Source: Methanomicrobiaceae archaeon (GTDB lineage: Archaea; Halobacteriota; Methanomicrobia; Methanomicrobiales; Methanomicrobiaceae). From it: a DNA stretch of 64,000 bases. Shown here one piece after another: positions 18,368-28,247 of this stretch (its first letter is position 1; the number at the start of each line of letters is the position of its first letter). Both the position numbers and the translations under genes were made by a program. A model generated the notes under the pieces. The model worked only from the letters and a program-made list of their open reading frames with translations. It was not told the DNA's origin and ran no database searches. Location: assembly GCA_016928355.1 (NCBI GenBank), contig JAFGKW010000036.1, positions 62,001 through 126,000 on the forward strand, read 5' to 3'.

Positions 18368-19393
18368 ATGAAAGCCTCAGCTATTCTTCAGGCAGCAATC
18401 GCTGTTTTGCTAATTATAATCCCGGGATTTGTAACTGCAGCATCCGGGGATGATATCAGGTTCTATGCCACCGGCGATCCTGTATATGTAAGCGGCAGTG
18501 CACCGGGGGCGCAGACCACGGGTCTTGAAGCCTGGTTATTCGGGCCCAACTATTGGTCGGAGGAATCCCTTGATACGGCATCGGACGGTTCATATGTATA
18601 TGAGATAGAAGGGGGAATTACGGGCTCCCTCTCACCCGGACAGTACTACGTGGTCATCCAGCATCCGATGTACAACGGAGTGTTTGATGTGACTCCTCAG
18701 GCAGGTGTACCCGGCGCGGGACAGACCAGCGTTGTCTCGGCAGCCGGAGACAGGTTCATAATCGACGGGTCAGGGAAACTCCAGGGATCTGCGGCGGCAT
18801 ATGCTCTCATGAATATGCTCGACTCCCCTGACATAGATGATACATACACTGTAACAACATTCTATCTTGAGGAGCCGTGGATAAAGGCGAATGATGCCGG
18901 AACATATCCTGCCGGCTCAGTCGTCTCCCTTGAAGGAACGACCAATATCGCTGCAGGAGAACGCCTGCTTTATACTTTTGATCCTTCATCGGGGGATATT
19001 CCGTCATCAAAACAGTCTGAAGGTACGGCATATACAACCAGTATGGCAGGACAGGTCTACGTAGAGTACGGGATACCCGCCAATACCTGGACGGTTGAAA
19101 TCGATACAGCCGGAATGGATCCCGGAACATATATATTCACGATAGAGAGTGTCGGGACAGGGAATACGGCACAGAAATATGTCGCCCTGTACGAACCGTT
19201 AATAACTCCTGAAACGCCTGGAGAGACGGTTCTGCCTGAAACACCTCCCCCTACTGAAGCCGCTTCTGCCGAAGAAACAGCGTCTGCTGCAGGAGAAACC
19301 CCTAAGGCGCCGTCCTCTCTTATTCCTGTCCTGGCTGCCCTGCTGACTGCCGTAGTATTTGCCGCGACCGGGATTATTTCCCGGCGCAGGTGA
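18368..19393 (+). CDS. Exported surface protein with C-terminal membrane anchor
   Basis: 341 residues: signal peptide (1-25, ending near VTAAS), a beta-rich extracellular region of two Ig-like parts (GDPVYVSGSAPG... and YPAGSVVSLEGTT...), a Pro/Thr/Glu/Ala-rich stalk (about 277-312), one membrane helix (about 316-336) and the tail SRRR. This is the layout of archaeal S-layer-associated glycoproteins, and similar proteins recur in Methanomicrobiales. Its function is unknown. A possible TATA sequence (ACTTTTATCC) lies about 45 bases before the start. Confidence 0.78.
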   Translation: MKASAILQAAIAVLLIIIPGFVTAASGDDIRFYATGDPVYVSGSAPGAQTTGLEAWLFGPNYWSEESLDTASDGSYVYEIEGGITGSLSPGQYYVVIQHPMYNGVFDVTPQAGVPGAGQTSVVSAAGDRFIIDGSGKLQGSAAAYALMNMLDSPDIDDTYTVTTFYLEEPWIKANDAGTYPAGSVVSLEGTTNIAAGERLLYTFDPSSGDIPSSKQSEGTAYTTSMAGQVYVEYGIPANTWTVEIDTAGMDPGTYIFTIESVGTGNTAQKYVALYEPLITPETPGETVLPETPPPTEAASAEETASAAGETPKAPSSLIPVLAALLTAVVFAATGIISRRR

Positions 19394-19490
19394 CCGGTGT
19401 TCAGGAAAAAATTAAAAAACCACCCTTTTTTTCAAGTAAATGTATAACAGTTGCGCATAGTTTTTGTATTATTAATTCGCTAATTCATTC

Positions 19491-21137
19491 ATGGTTACCC
19501 GTCTTAGAAGGTACGGCCAGATTGTAGACGTCGGGATCAAATACGGATTCGGCATATTTTTGGACGAGATAGATCCCGGAGCCAAAAGGCGGCGGATATT
19601 AAATAAGGGGGTTAAGGAGGACGAGAGATCGGTATACGAGAGACTGCGTCTTGCCCTCGAGGAGCTTGGACCGACCTTTGTTAAATTCGGCCAGATGCTT
19701 GCATCGAGAACAGAGACTCTGCCTCCTGAACTCGTCAGGGAGTTCAAGAAGCTGCATGATCATGTGGGCCCTGTCCCGTTCAGCGAACTCCGCCCGACCA
19801 TTGAGAAGTACTGCGGACCTATCGATGAGGCGTTTGAGTACTTTGAGGAAACACCCCTTGCCGCGGCCTCCATCGGACAGGTTCATCGTGCGTTACTTAA
19901 AGACGGAACTATAGTCGCCGTAAAGGTCCAGCGTCCCAATATCACCGAGACGATAGAGACCGACACCCTGATAATCGAGCACATGGCAAAGAGATATGAG
20001 AGGGTCAATCCTGCAATAAGGGCCTACAATCTCTCTGCGATGGTGGACGACTTTTCCCGAATGATCAAAAGGGAGCTCAACTTTGTATCTGAAGGAAAGA
20101 ATGCAGATATATTCAGGCGTAATTTTGCAAAGAAAGCCCGGATAAAATTCCCTAAGATTTACTGGAAATATTCCGGCCCCGAATGTCTCGTGATGGAGTA
20201 TATCGACGGAATCAGGGTTGATGATGTCGACGGGATCAGGTTCTATGGATTTGAACCCTCAGAGTTTGCAAGTCTCGGTTTCTCTGCATACCTGAAGATG
20301 ATATTTGAGGACGGTTTCTTTCACTTAGATCCTCATCCCGGAAACCTCAAGGTAACCCCTTCAGGCGAGCTTGCATTCCTTGACCTTGGTGCGATTGCCA
20401 TTATAAGGCCGGAGAGACGGGATCTCTTTATAAAACTCCTGCTTGCGATCGTCGACACGGATGTCAACATGATAGTTGAAACATTCCAGAAGCTTGGGGT
20501 AAATATTACAGATGAAAACGAGGATGAAATTAAGGATCAGCTTTATTATGCACTCTTTGATGTTGAGGGCTTTGAACTCGGGAATGTTGATGCAGGATCG
20601 GCTCTTGAATCGATTCCAAGGATAATGAACCTCTATAAGGTCCAGGTCCCCGGCACGCTGATGTCCCTATTGAAGGTAATCGTTATGGTGCTGTCAATCG
20701 GAACCACCCTGAATCCGAAGTTCAACTTTTATGGCGAGGCCAGGCCGTACCTGAGAGAGATTCTCGAGGCACGCTACCTTTCAAAGACCAGCTTCAAAAA
20801 GACCTCACACACGCTCCTGGAAAGCGCAGAGAGCATAATGAAGCTCCCAAGAATTATCAACCGCACCCTCGACAAGATGGCGAAAGGGAATGTTCAGGTG
20901 GATATTGTTGCAAAGGATGTGGAGGCGCTGGGCACTACCATCGAGAAGGCCTCGGACAAGATGCTCATGGGTCTCGTATCGTCGGCACTCGTCATCGGTG
21001 CGTCCATAGTTATGTTTTCAGCTGATATCGAGTATTCCGGTTATCTCATCGCCCTGACGGTCATAATATACTTCTCGGCATTCATCATCGGACTTGCAAC
21101 TCTTGTAAAGGTCCTGTACTATGACAAGAAGAAATGA
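19491..21137 (+). CDS. ABC1/UbiB/ADCK-family atypical kinase
   Basis: 548 residues. The diagnostic KxGQ motif is KFGQ (65-68), followed by the Ala-rich nucleotide loop AAASIGQ (124-130), ATP-site Lys145 (VAVKVQRP), the catalytic-loop DPHPGN and the metal-binding DLG in place of DFG. The C-terminus has two membrane helices (about 490-545). Known: bacterial UbiB and eukaryotic COQ8 support isoprenoid-quinone synthesis and bind or hydrolyse ATP. Methanogens of this group lack ubiquinone, so the archaeal role is open; isoprenoid lipid or methanophenazine-like metabolism is only a guess. It lies 61 bases before asnB on the same strand. Confidence 0.9.
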   Translation: MVTRLRRYGQIVDVGIKYGFGIFLDEIDPGAKRRRILNKGVKEDERSVYERLRLALEELGPTFVKFGQMLASRTETLPPELVREFKKLHDHVGPVPFSELRPTIEKYCGPIDEAFEYFEETPLAAASIGQVHRALLKDGTIVAVKVQRPNITETIETDTLIIEHMAKRYERVNPAIRAYNLSAMVDDFSRMIKRELNFVSEGKNADIFRRNFAKKARIKFPKIYWKYSGPECLVMEYIDGIRVDDVDGIRFYGFEPSEFASLGFSAYLKMIFEDGFFHLDPHPGNLKVTPSGELAFLDLGAIAIIRPERRDLFIKLLLAIVDTDVNMIVETFQKLGVNITDENEDEIKDQLYYALFDVEGFELGNVDAGSALESIPRIMNLYKVQVPGTLMSLLKVIVMVLSIGTTLNPKFNFYGEARPYLREILEARYLSKTSFKKTSHTLLESAESIMKLPRIINRTLDKMAKGNVQVDIVAKDVEALGTTIEKASDKMLMGLVSSALVIGASIVMFSADIEYSGYLIALTVIIYFSAFIIGLATLVKVLYYDKKK

Positions 21138-21198
21138 GGGCGTATCTCTCCAAATCTATTTTTAATATTCTGCTGAATAATTTTTAGGATTTTACTTT

Positions 21199-23022
21199 AT
21201 GTGCGGCATTGCGGGAATATATTCGTATAAAGGCGGAGCCGATCCGGCTATCCTCGGCAGGATGTCTGATGCCATCGCCCACAGGGGCCCCGACGGGAGC
21301 GGTATTTATTGTAGCCATAATGCCGCAGTCGCACACCGGAGGCTCTCTATAATAGACCTGAGCGATGCAGCCGCACAGCCAATGCCAAATGAGGACGAAA
21401 CCCTGATACTGGTCTTCAACGGCGAGATATACAATTACAGGGAGCTAAAAGCAGAGCTTGAGGAGTCCGGGCACAGGTTCAGGTCAGCGGCCGACAGTGA
21501 GGTGATCCTGCATTCATACGAGGAATGGGGTGAAAAATGCCTTGAGAGGTTCAACGGAATGTGGGCATTTGTTATCCTGGATTTAAACCGCAACACATTC
21601 TTCTGTGCAAGGGACAGATTTGGGATTAAGCCTTTTTACTATATGGAGACTGCTGAAGGTTTTTATTTTGCCTCGGAGATAAAAGCTTTCCATGAGGCCG
21701 GACTCTGCTGCCCTGCCCCGGATAAGGAGAATCTTCTCCGGTATCTTGCATGGGGTGTGCTGGATACCAGTGAAGGAACTATGTTTGAAGGGGTAAAACA
21801 GCTTCCGCCTGCATCCTTTATGACCACAGGAGAGAACGGCTGCAGCCGGCCGGTTAAATACTGGGACTTCTCCATGTCCTCCCTCCCTGTCTCTCCGGAA
21901 GATTTAGACGGTGATCTGGCCGCTGAAAAGCTGAAGGAGCTCCTTTATGATTCAGTCAGGCTCAGGCTGAGGAGCGATGTTCCTGTCGGAACCTGCCTCT
22001 CGGGCGGGATCGATTCTTCCACCATTGTCGCGATAATAAACAATCTCATCAGGAAAGAAGGGAAGGGCAGCGTCGGGGAGAGGCAGAACACCTTTTCTGC
22101 CTGCTTCTCCGATAAGCGATATGATGAGAGCGAATACATGGATGAGGTAATAGCTGTGACAGGCGTATCGGCCCATAAGATATCACCGTCAACTACAGAT
22201 CTGAAGAATGATCTCGAAAGGCTGATCTATATGCAGGATGAGCCTTTCTACAATATATCGGTCTATGCCCAGTACAGGGTTATGCAGCTTGCATCTCATG
22301 ATGTGAAGGTCGTTCTGGACGGCCAGGGTGCAGACGAGCAGCTTGCAGGATATCTCGGCTACCAGGCAGCATATTTCAGGTCGCTCAAAAGTCTCCCTGT
22401 AACACTTTTAAAAGAGATCTTCGCATCGATAAAGATACATCACGGATTTTTCATCTCTGCACCGGGGCAACTTCTTGCGAGAAGAAAAAGAAGGAGTTTT
22501 ATCAGGGGAGTAATCCCTCCTGCTTCCCGCTATTCCGGAACACTCGATGATGTGCTGAAGAACGAGATCACAAACAGCAACCTCCAGGCCCTGCTCCATT
22601 ATGAGGACAGGAATTCGATGGCGTTCTCGATAGAGTCGAGGGTCCCTTTTCTCGATTACAGGCTGGTGGAATATATCGCCTCTTTGCCGCTCGACCAGAA
22701 GATCAGGCACGGAATCACCAAGTACATCCTCAGAAAAGCCATAGCCGGCCTTGTTCCGGAAAGGATCAGGTGCAGGATGGACAAGATGGGCTTTGTAACA
22801 CCCGAAGAGGTATGGATGAAGGACGAACTTTCGGATCTTGCGGTTTTGGTCTTCTCATCGGAGAGCTTCATGAAGAGGGAATACTGGGACGGTGAACTGG
22901 TTAAAAAGAGTTATCTGGATTTTAAATCGGGTAGAGGGAGTTATTCGCCGGAATTCTGGAGAATTTTGTGTGCAGAACTCTGGCTCAGGATATTCTTTGA
23001 TAAAATGCGCTCTAATTTTTAA
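21199..23022 (+). CDS. asnB: Asparagine synthetase, glutamine-hydrolysing
   Basis: 607 residues, full length. The mature N-terminus carries the nucleophile Cys2 (MCGIAGIY) of the class II glutaminase domain (2-190, with HRRLSIIDLS and NGEIYNYREL). The synthetase domain contains the PP-loop SGGIDSS (about 268-274) for ATP. The reaction is aspartate + glutamine + ATP to asparagine + glutamate. The last 11 bases overlap the convergent LEA-14-like gene. An asnB-like enzyme could also act in surface-sugar amidation, but no glycan genes are nearby. Confidence 0.94.
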   Translation: MCGIAGIYSYKGGADPAILGRMSDAIAHRGPDGSGIYCSHNAAVAHRRLSIIDLSDAAAQPMPNEDETLILVFNGEIYNYRELKAELEESGHRFRSAADSEVILHSYEEWGEKCLERFNGMWAFVILDLNRNTFFCARDRFGIKPFYYMETAEGFYFASEIKAFHEAGLCCPAPDKENLLRYLAWGVLDTSEGTMFEGVKQLPPASFMTTGENGCSRPVKYWDFSMSSLPVSPEDLDGDLAAEKLKELLYDSVRLRLRSDVPVGTCLSGGIDSSTIVAIINNLIRKEGKGSVGERQNTFSACFSDKRYDESEYMDEVIAVTGVSAHKISPSTTDLKNDLERLIYMQDEPFYNISVYAQYRVMQLASHDVKVVLDGQGADEQLAGYLGYQAAYFRSLKSLPVTLLKEIFASIKIHHGFFISAPGQLLARRKRRSFIRGVIPPASRYSGTLDDVLKNEITNSNLQALLHYEDRNSMAFSIESRVPFLDYRLVEYIASLPLDQKIRHGITKYILRKAIAGLVPERIRCRMDKMGFVTPEEVWMKDELSDLAVLVFSSESFMKREYWDGELVKKSYLDFKSGRGSYSPEFWRILCAELWLRIFFDKMRSNF

Positions 23023-23425
23023 GGCTTTTTAGGAAACCTTCTATTTTCACTTTTTTCTCAAACGGTATCGCCGGTGTGGCGACTGTAAGATCTATTGCAG
23101 CAGTACCCCTGATCACGATATCTATATCGCTTCCAATCAGGCCCCCTGCGGCAGAGAGGATCGCCGTGTTTTTAAGCTTTACCGGGACCTCCGTCCGGGT
23201 GGCCTGACTTTTTTCTATCCTGATATTACCTTTCCTGCCCTCTCCTAAAAAGACCTCTTCCCCGTCCCTCACCAGGAAGATCCTGTATTCCAGAGATTCG
23301 ATGTTGCCACCAAAAGGGAGCGGATTTTTTACGACAATTGCAACGTTCAGGGTGGTGGCCTCAATTCCCACTCCTTCTATTCCTGCACCCGCGATCTCTA
23401 TCGAAGGTTCACTTGTTTCCTGCAT
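23012..23425 (-). CDS. LEA-14-like (WHy domain) protein
   Basis: 137 residues. It matches the water-stress/hypersensitive-response (WHy, LEA type 2) fold: a beta-sandwich pattern of alternating hydrophobics, with the family's NPLPFGGNIESLEYRIF (substrate-like 'NPNPFP...Y') signature around residues 34-50. No signal peptide or lipobox is seen from this start, so it is probably cytoplasmic. Family members are linked to desiccation and membrane stress, and the archaeal role is undefined. It converges on asnB with an 11-base overlap. Confidence 0.8.
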   Translation of the reverse strand: MQETSEPSIEIAGAGIEGVGIEATTLNVAIVVKNPLPFGGNIESLEYRIFLVRDGEEVFLGEGRKGNIRIEKSQATRTEVPVKLKNTAILSAAGGLIGSDIDIVIRGTAAIDLTVATPAIPFEKKVKIEGFLKSLKN

Positions 23426-23590
23426 AATGATTCTGGTGCTCTTTTTTGTTTTTTAGCTTTCGGAATTATTGGTATATGCATAATCAAAAGGAATATATCA
23501 AATAATTTCCTTCTGTTTATCAACGGCATTCCGGGAAATTTTTCTTTATCATTCTGATGGGGATCTTCTCCTGCGCCGGGGGCCTTTTGC

Positions 23591-24790
23591 ATGTCAAACA
23601 GGGCTTTAGAAGAATACTGGATTCATATTGCGGCGCTTATTGTCATTCTGATAATAGCGGCTGCGGTGATTTTTATATCCACTCCAAATTATCTGGTTAA
23701 GAGGCCGTCTGATCCCGTATTAAAGCAAGATGGCTCAAAATGGCGAATTGCATGTTATGAGGCTGGGGATTACAGGGAATATGTGGAAACCCTGAAATAC
23801 CTCGCCATTGAGCTCGATGAAGAGGGCTGGATATACGGTCTGGATGAGGACCAGCTTGATTCATTCTCAAGTACATCCGAAATCTGGAATTATCTCGGAA
23901 CAGAAGTGAAAAGCTCCTATCTTGAGTTTCCTGCTGAACTCTTCTGGTCGTCGGCGTGGAATTACAGCCTTAGGGAGAAGAACAGGGAAGATGCACTTTC
24001 AAAGATGAATTCAGGTCAGGTGGATCTTCTCATCTCTCTCGGGACTATAGCCGGAAAGGATGTAATAACGGATGATAATCCTGTTCCGGTAATTATTATG
24101 GCCTCCATCGATCCTGTAAAGGCCGGACTGATCCGGAGCGTGGATGACTCCGGGCACGATAATGTCCACACTGTTATCGATTCGAATCAGTACAGGCGGC
24201 AGATAGAGATTTTCCATGACTCAACAGGATTTAAAACCATAGGAATCGGATATGACAACTCCTCGCCCGAGAGCATCTCGTACTCAAATATCGATCTATT
24301 AAGGGAGATCTCGAAAGAGAGAGATTTTGAGATTATCGAGTACGGGACGATAGACGACAATCCTGATCTCACACTTAGCGAGGAGAGTGTTATTGCAGCG
24401 TACACTTATCTGGCGCCTGAGGTTGACGCAGTATATATTACACAGCAGAACGGGGTTAATCCTGAAAGTGTGAAAAGATTCCTCCAACCCTTAAAAGAAT
24501 ATAATGTAACGACACTTTCGATGGATCCCTATCTCGTAGAGAGGGGTGTATTATTCAGTGTAGTATCGGGAGAGCCCCGTTTTTACGCTCCGGTCTATGT
24601 AGAATCGATTGGAATGATACTCAACGGTGCAAAACCCAGAAGTCTTGAAATGAAACACTCGTTTCCATTCAGGATTATGGTGAATCTTGACACTGCAGAA
24701 GATATCGGATTTGAGGTTCCGAAGGGTCTGCTTATTTCGGCTGATATCGTCTATTGCAGCCCGGATACAGGCGGGGAGGTGTGTGTCTGA
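23591..24790 (+). CDS. Membrane-tethered ABC-type substrate-binding protein (sensor component)
   Basis: 399 residues. One N-terminal membrane helix (about 10-32) anchors an external domain of the ABC_sub_bind/periplasmic binding type (about 50-395), with motifs such as DLLISLGTIAGKDV, VIIMASIDPVKAGL and FKTIGIGYDNSSPES. There is no ABC ATPase or permease gene next to it. Its stop overlaps the start of a membrane kinase (TGATG), and a response regulator follows. The binding domain therefore most likely presents a ligand to the kinase rather than serving transport. GGGGG lies 8 nt before the ATG. The ligand is unknown. Confidence 0.85.
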   Translation: MSNRALEEYWIHIAALIVILIIAAAVIFISTPNYLVKRPSDPVLKQDGSKWRIACYEAGDYREYVETLKYLAIELDEEGWIYGLDEDQLDSFSSTSEIWNYLGTEVKSSYLEFPAELFWSSAWNYSLREKNREDALSKMNSGQVDLLISLGTIAGKDVITDDNPVPVIIMASIDPVKAGLIRSVDDSGHDNVHTVIDSNQYRRQIEIFHDSTGFKTIGIGYDNSSPESISYSNIDLLREISKERDFEIIEYGTIDDNPDLTLSEESVIAAYTYLAPEVDAVYITQQNGVNPESVKRFLQPLKEYNVTTLSMDPYLVERGVLFSVVSGEPRFYAPVYVESIGMILNGAKPRSLEMKHSFPFRIMVNLDTAEDIGFEVPKGLLISADIVYCSPDTGGEVCV

Positions 24791-26475
24791 TGAAGGCTGA
24801 TTCGAGAATCATCGCTTTTATTATGATATTTGCTATACTTTTCGGGCTTCTTTTCTGGTTTTTCGATGCCGCCCTGGAGTTTTATTATATAAGAGAGTAC
24901 TTCCATTCACTAATATACTACTATCCTGACTCTTTCCTTGAATCCCTGGTATTCAGGGTTTCTTCCTATTCCCTCTTCACAAGACTTCTGTTCCTTATCG
25001 GCTGCATAGCAGGCGGTATGATAGTCTCTTTCTATGTTATCCGTAATATTGAATCAAAAAAGGCACTGATACAGAGTGAAGGACGTCTCAAGGCCATAAT
25101 CAATTCAGCCTTCGATGCAAAAATTCTAATCGACAGGGAAGGGAAGATCCTGGAGCTGAATGATAAAGCGGCACTGTATTTCAAAAAGCCGGAAGATGAG
25201 CTGATTGGCAGGGAGGTTTACAGTTTTTTCTCCGGTGACAGGCATGAAAAGAGAAAAAGCCAGATTGCTGAAGTGATAAGTTCCAAAAAACCCCTTCAGT
25301 TTGATGAAGAGTTCGAAGACCATTTTTACAGGCTGATATTTTATCCTGTCATTGATGAAAACGGCAAGGTATCAGCGGTTGCAACAACCCTGAGGGATAT
25401 TACGCCCGAGAAGAGGGCTGAGATGGAGATAAGCGAGAGCCGCGAGTATCTCGCGCTTGCAATGGCAAGTGCCGGGATATCGATATGGGAGATGTGGGAA
25501 AAGCAAAAAAAGATGATTGTCATCAATTCTGATGAAATATCCGGGGGTTATGGTAATAAGAAGAAAGAAGACAGGTACAGGGAATTCTGGAATTCAGTCC
25601 ATCCCGATGACAGGGATATGATTGGAGATGCGCTTCAGGATCATTTTTCCGGAAAAACGGAGAATTATTCGGCTTTATACAGGATGAAAGATCCGAAGGG
25701 GGACTGGATATGGGTCAACTCGTTCGGCAGGGTAATCGAGCGGGACGAAGCAGGAGACCCTGTGAAGATGATAGGAATCAGGGTGGATGTAACGAACCTG
25801 CATAATTACAGGGAGGCTGTAATAAAGGCAAACAGGAAGCTGAACCTTCTCTCAGAGATCACCCGGCACGATATTCTTAATCAGGTGACTGCGATCAGGC
25901 TTTCCGAGGAGATACTATTATCTGAAGATCACGTCAACAGAAATTCTGAGGCATGGGATCTCTTTGAGGTTATCTTCAAAGCTACCGGGATGATAGAGAA
26001 GCAGATTTCGTTTACAAAGGATTACCAGAATCTTGGTATTGATTCTCCAAAATGGCAGATGATGTCTGAAGTCATGAAGGAGATCGATAAGGAAGCTGCA
26101 CTGATGAACGTACGTTTGTATGATTATACAGGCGGTCTTGAGATCTATGCAGATCCGATGTTCGAGAAGGTTTTGTTCAATCTTGTTGAAAATTCATACC
26201 GACACGGCGTTGCAAAGAACTTAACCGCGAAATATGAATTAAATGACAATTGGTGCACACTGATCCTGGAGGATGACGGGTCAGGAATTGAAGAGGAGAT
26301 AAAAGACCGGATATTTGACAGGGGATTCGGGAAAAACAGTGGACTGGGCCTGTTTCTTGCACGTGAGATCCTTGATATAACAAATATCCGTATCCGTGAA
26401 ACAGGAATTCCCGGCAGTGGAGCCAGATTCGAGATTCTAATTCCAAAAGAAGCTTTCAGGGAGAGTAAGGAGTGA
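24790..26475 (+). CDS. Membrane PAS histidine kinase of the binding-protein operon
   Basis: 561 residues from ATG 24790. The TGATG overlap with the previous gene and GGGGAGG upstream favour this start over in-frame codons at 24754. Two membrane helices (about 8-28 and 62-84) flank a short external loop of about 33 residues, too small to bind a ligand itself. Two PAS domains follow (about 100-215 and 220-345, the second with the HPDDRD motif). The kinase core has ITRHDILN with His360, the N box (NLVENSYRHG), G1 (DDGSGI) and G2 (GLGLFLAREI). The small loop supports sensing through the partner binding protein. Confidence 0.92.
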   Translation: MKADSRIIAFIMIFAILFGLLFWFFDAALEFYYIREYFHSLIYYYPDSFLESLVFRVSSYSLFTRLLFLIGCIAGGMIVSFYVIRNIESKKALIQSEGRLKAIINSAFDAKILIDREGKILELNDKAALYFKKPEDELIGREVYSFFSGDRHEKRKSQIAEVISSKKPLQFDEEFEDHFYRLIFYPVIDENGKVSAVATTLRDITPEKRAEMEISESREYLALAMASAGISIWEMWEKQKKMIVINSDEISGGYGNKKKEDRYREFWNSVHPDDRDMIGDALQDHFSGKTENYSALYRMKDPKGDWIWVNSFGRVIERDEAGDPVKMIGIRVDVTNLHNYREAVIKANRKLNLLSEITRHDILNQVTAIRLSEEILLSEDHVNRNSEAWDLFEVIFKATGMIEKQISFTKDYQNLGIDSPKWQMMSEVMKEIDKEAALMNVRLYDYTGGLEIYADPMFEKVLFNLVENSYRHGVAKNLTAKYELNDNWCTLILEDDGSGIEEEIKDRIFDRGFGKNSGLGLFLAREILDITNIRIRETGIPGSGARFEILIPKEAFRESKE

Positions 26476-26479
26476 TATT

Positions 26480-27427
26480 ATGTCAGGCTCAAAAGTTTTA
26501 ATTGTAGAGGATGAGGTCATAGTCGCAATGAGTATTGAAAGAACGCTTTCGTCTTTCGGTTATGACATTACAGGCCTTTCGACAACCCCCGAGGATGCAA
26601 TCCGGATGGCCGGGGAGTTAAAACCTGATCTAATCCTAATGGATATAAACCTTGATGGTGAGATTGACGGGATAGATGCAGCAGAAAAAATTACTGAGAT
26701 GTTGGATATTCCTGTTGTTTACCTGACATCCTATACAAACGAGGAGACGCTGAGAAGAGCTATAGGGACTAATCCATATGGTTATCTTACAAAACCGGTC
26801 CGCCCGAAAGAGATCTACACCACAATTGAGACTGCCCTGAATAAGCACAGAGCGAACCTTGCAGAGAAGAAACTCAGGGAGATCCAGAAGACACAGTGGG
26901 AGATCCTGAACAGCATCGACCTGGGACTCTGCATTGCTGATTATGATCCAAAAGATGGAAGGTGTACCCTCAAAGCGATAAATGATAAGGCATGCGGTAT
27001 CCTTGGAGTCTCCGGGAGAGATCTCTGGAGAAGGTGTGCAGATTTGGATGAGTTTATTCCGGGCGTTGGACCGGGAGTCTCCTGCTGTATATCAGAAGGA
27101 AAAAAAAGAATAATCCTATCCTGTGGAAACCTGGGGAATCCGGAGAATGCCGCTGAACCTGGTTACGTAATCCGGGTAACCGGATTTAATGGTCATTATT
27201 CGGTCTTTATCACATTTATTGATCCTGATGAGAGTTCGGGAACCGTGGAGACCCCGGAGACTCCCGGATTATCGGATATGAAAATTTACCGGGAATATGC
27301 AGGTATAGGGATAATGAGGGAGCATATATCGTCTATATTGAGTCTTTGCAAAGAAGGGGATGTTTCTGCAGAAAGGATTTCTGCACATGCACTTGAGATT
27401 GAAAAGGTGCTGAAGGATCTCTGCTAA
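26480..27427 (+). CDS. Response regulator with PAS-like C-terminal domain
   Basis: 315 residues. The receiver domain (1-125) has D11 with E10/E12, phospho-acceptor D55 (LILMDINL), T83 and K105. A PAS-like domain (about 140-245) follows, then a helical tail, with no DNA-binding motif. It starts 5 bases after the kinase stop and completes the binding-protein/kinase/regulator operon. The output is probably a protein-protein signal, or a diguanylate-independent route not visible here. Confidence 0.9.
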   Translation: MSGSKVLIVEDEVIVAMSIERTLSSFGYDITGLSTTPEDAIRMAGELKPDLILMDINLDGEIDGIDAAEKITEMLDIPVVYLTSYTNEETLRRAIGTNPYGYLTKPVRPKEIYTTIETALNKHRANLAEKKLREIQKTQWEILNSIDLGLCIADYDPKDGRCTLKAINDKACGILGVSGRDLWRRCADLDEFIPGVGPGVSCCISEGKKRIILSCGNLGNPENAAEPGYVIRVTGFNGHYSVFITFIDPDESSGTVETPETPGLSDMKIYREYAGIGIMREHISSILSLCKEGDVSAERISAHALEIEKVLKDLC

Positions 27428-27510
27428 TCACGTTTTCAATCACTCCGCCTTATAACATTGAAAAGAAATAATAAATTTCAGGCCGAAGGATAACTTTTAA
27501 GGTGAGGTAT

Positions 27511-28047
27511 ATGAAAGAAGCCGCAGAATACCTGGAAAATTATGTAAGGAAGGTTAAAAGTTCTCTTCCCGGGGTTGATGAACGGGCAGGCCATGCTATT
27601 GCTTCAATGCTTGCAGGATACAGGAACGAGATATATTCAGGGGCGGTGAAAAGTGCAGACAAGGCCCTTTCACTGATTGAGAAGGATAATTATCCGCCTG
27701 TTCTTTCAAAGGCTGTCACAATCATCAAAAACAGTTCGATAAGGCTTGCACCGATGCAGAAGGGCATGAGTTCGAGTTATACCTGGGAGGGAAAGGCTTT
27801 CGGGGGTGTCGGAAAGATAGAGGATGATGAGATCATCGAATGTGAGTTTTCACCTGAAGATGAGGAATATCTCGCCATTGTGTTACCGGAAGAGGAGGTC
27901 CGGGTAAAAAAGGAGTATGATCTCGACAATGCACTCGCCCTCTGCTATGCCATTGCAATGAAATCATCTCCGCTTGATGAGCAGTCTTTACAGGAATGGG
28001 TGCGTGGTTTTGTCCTCGCAAAGATTTCTGACTATATTGAAGAATGA
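27511..28047 (+). CDS. Hypothetical protein
   Basis: 178 residues from ATG 27511; GGTGAGGT just upstream acts as ribosome site, so the GTG at 27502 is less likely. The N-terminal half is helical and basic, the C-terminal half acidic (EDDEIIECEFSPEDEEY). No membrane segment or known motif was recognised. It follows the signalling operon by 83 bases on the same strand and may be co-transcribed. Confidence 0.7.
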   Translation: MKEAAEYLENYVRKVKSSLPGVDERAGHAIASMLAGYRNEIYSGAVKSADKALSLIEKDNYPPVLSKAVTIIKNSSIRLAPMQKGMSSSYTWEGKAFGGVGKIEDDEIIECEFSPEDEEYLAIVLPEEEVRVKKEYDLDNALALCYAIAMKSSPLDEQSLQEWVRGFVLAKISDYIEE

Positions 28048-28175
28048 ACCGGGATTATTTATGTTTTAAATTTTTAAATGAGCGCATAAGCCCTTTTTGT
28101 GTCAACCCGGGCTGCAGCAATAAATAATGCCCGCCTATTTCCTGTTTTGACTCATAACCGTAAGGGGAAGGTGAA

Positions 28176-28205
28176 AGAGGGGGAAAATCCTCTCAATATT
28201 TTTTT
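28176..28205 (+). terminator. Stem-loop with T tract after the hypothetical gene
   Basis: AGAGG (28176-28180) pairs with CCTCT (28189-28193), followed by AATATTTTTTT. It lies between convergent genes. The rest of 28048-28247 shows no gene. Confidence 0.4.
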
Positions 28206-28247
28206 CATTACGGATTTCAGCCTCCTTTCAAAGGCAATTGCCTTGAT

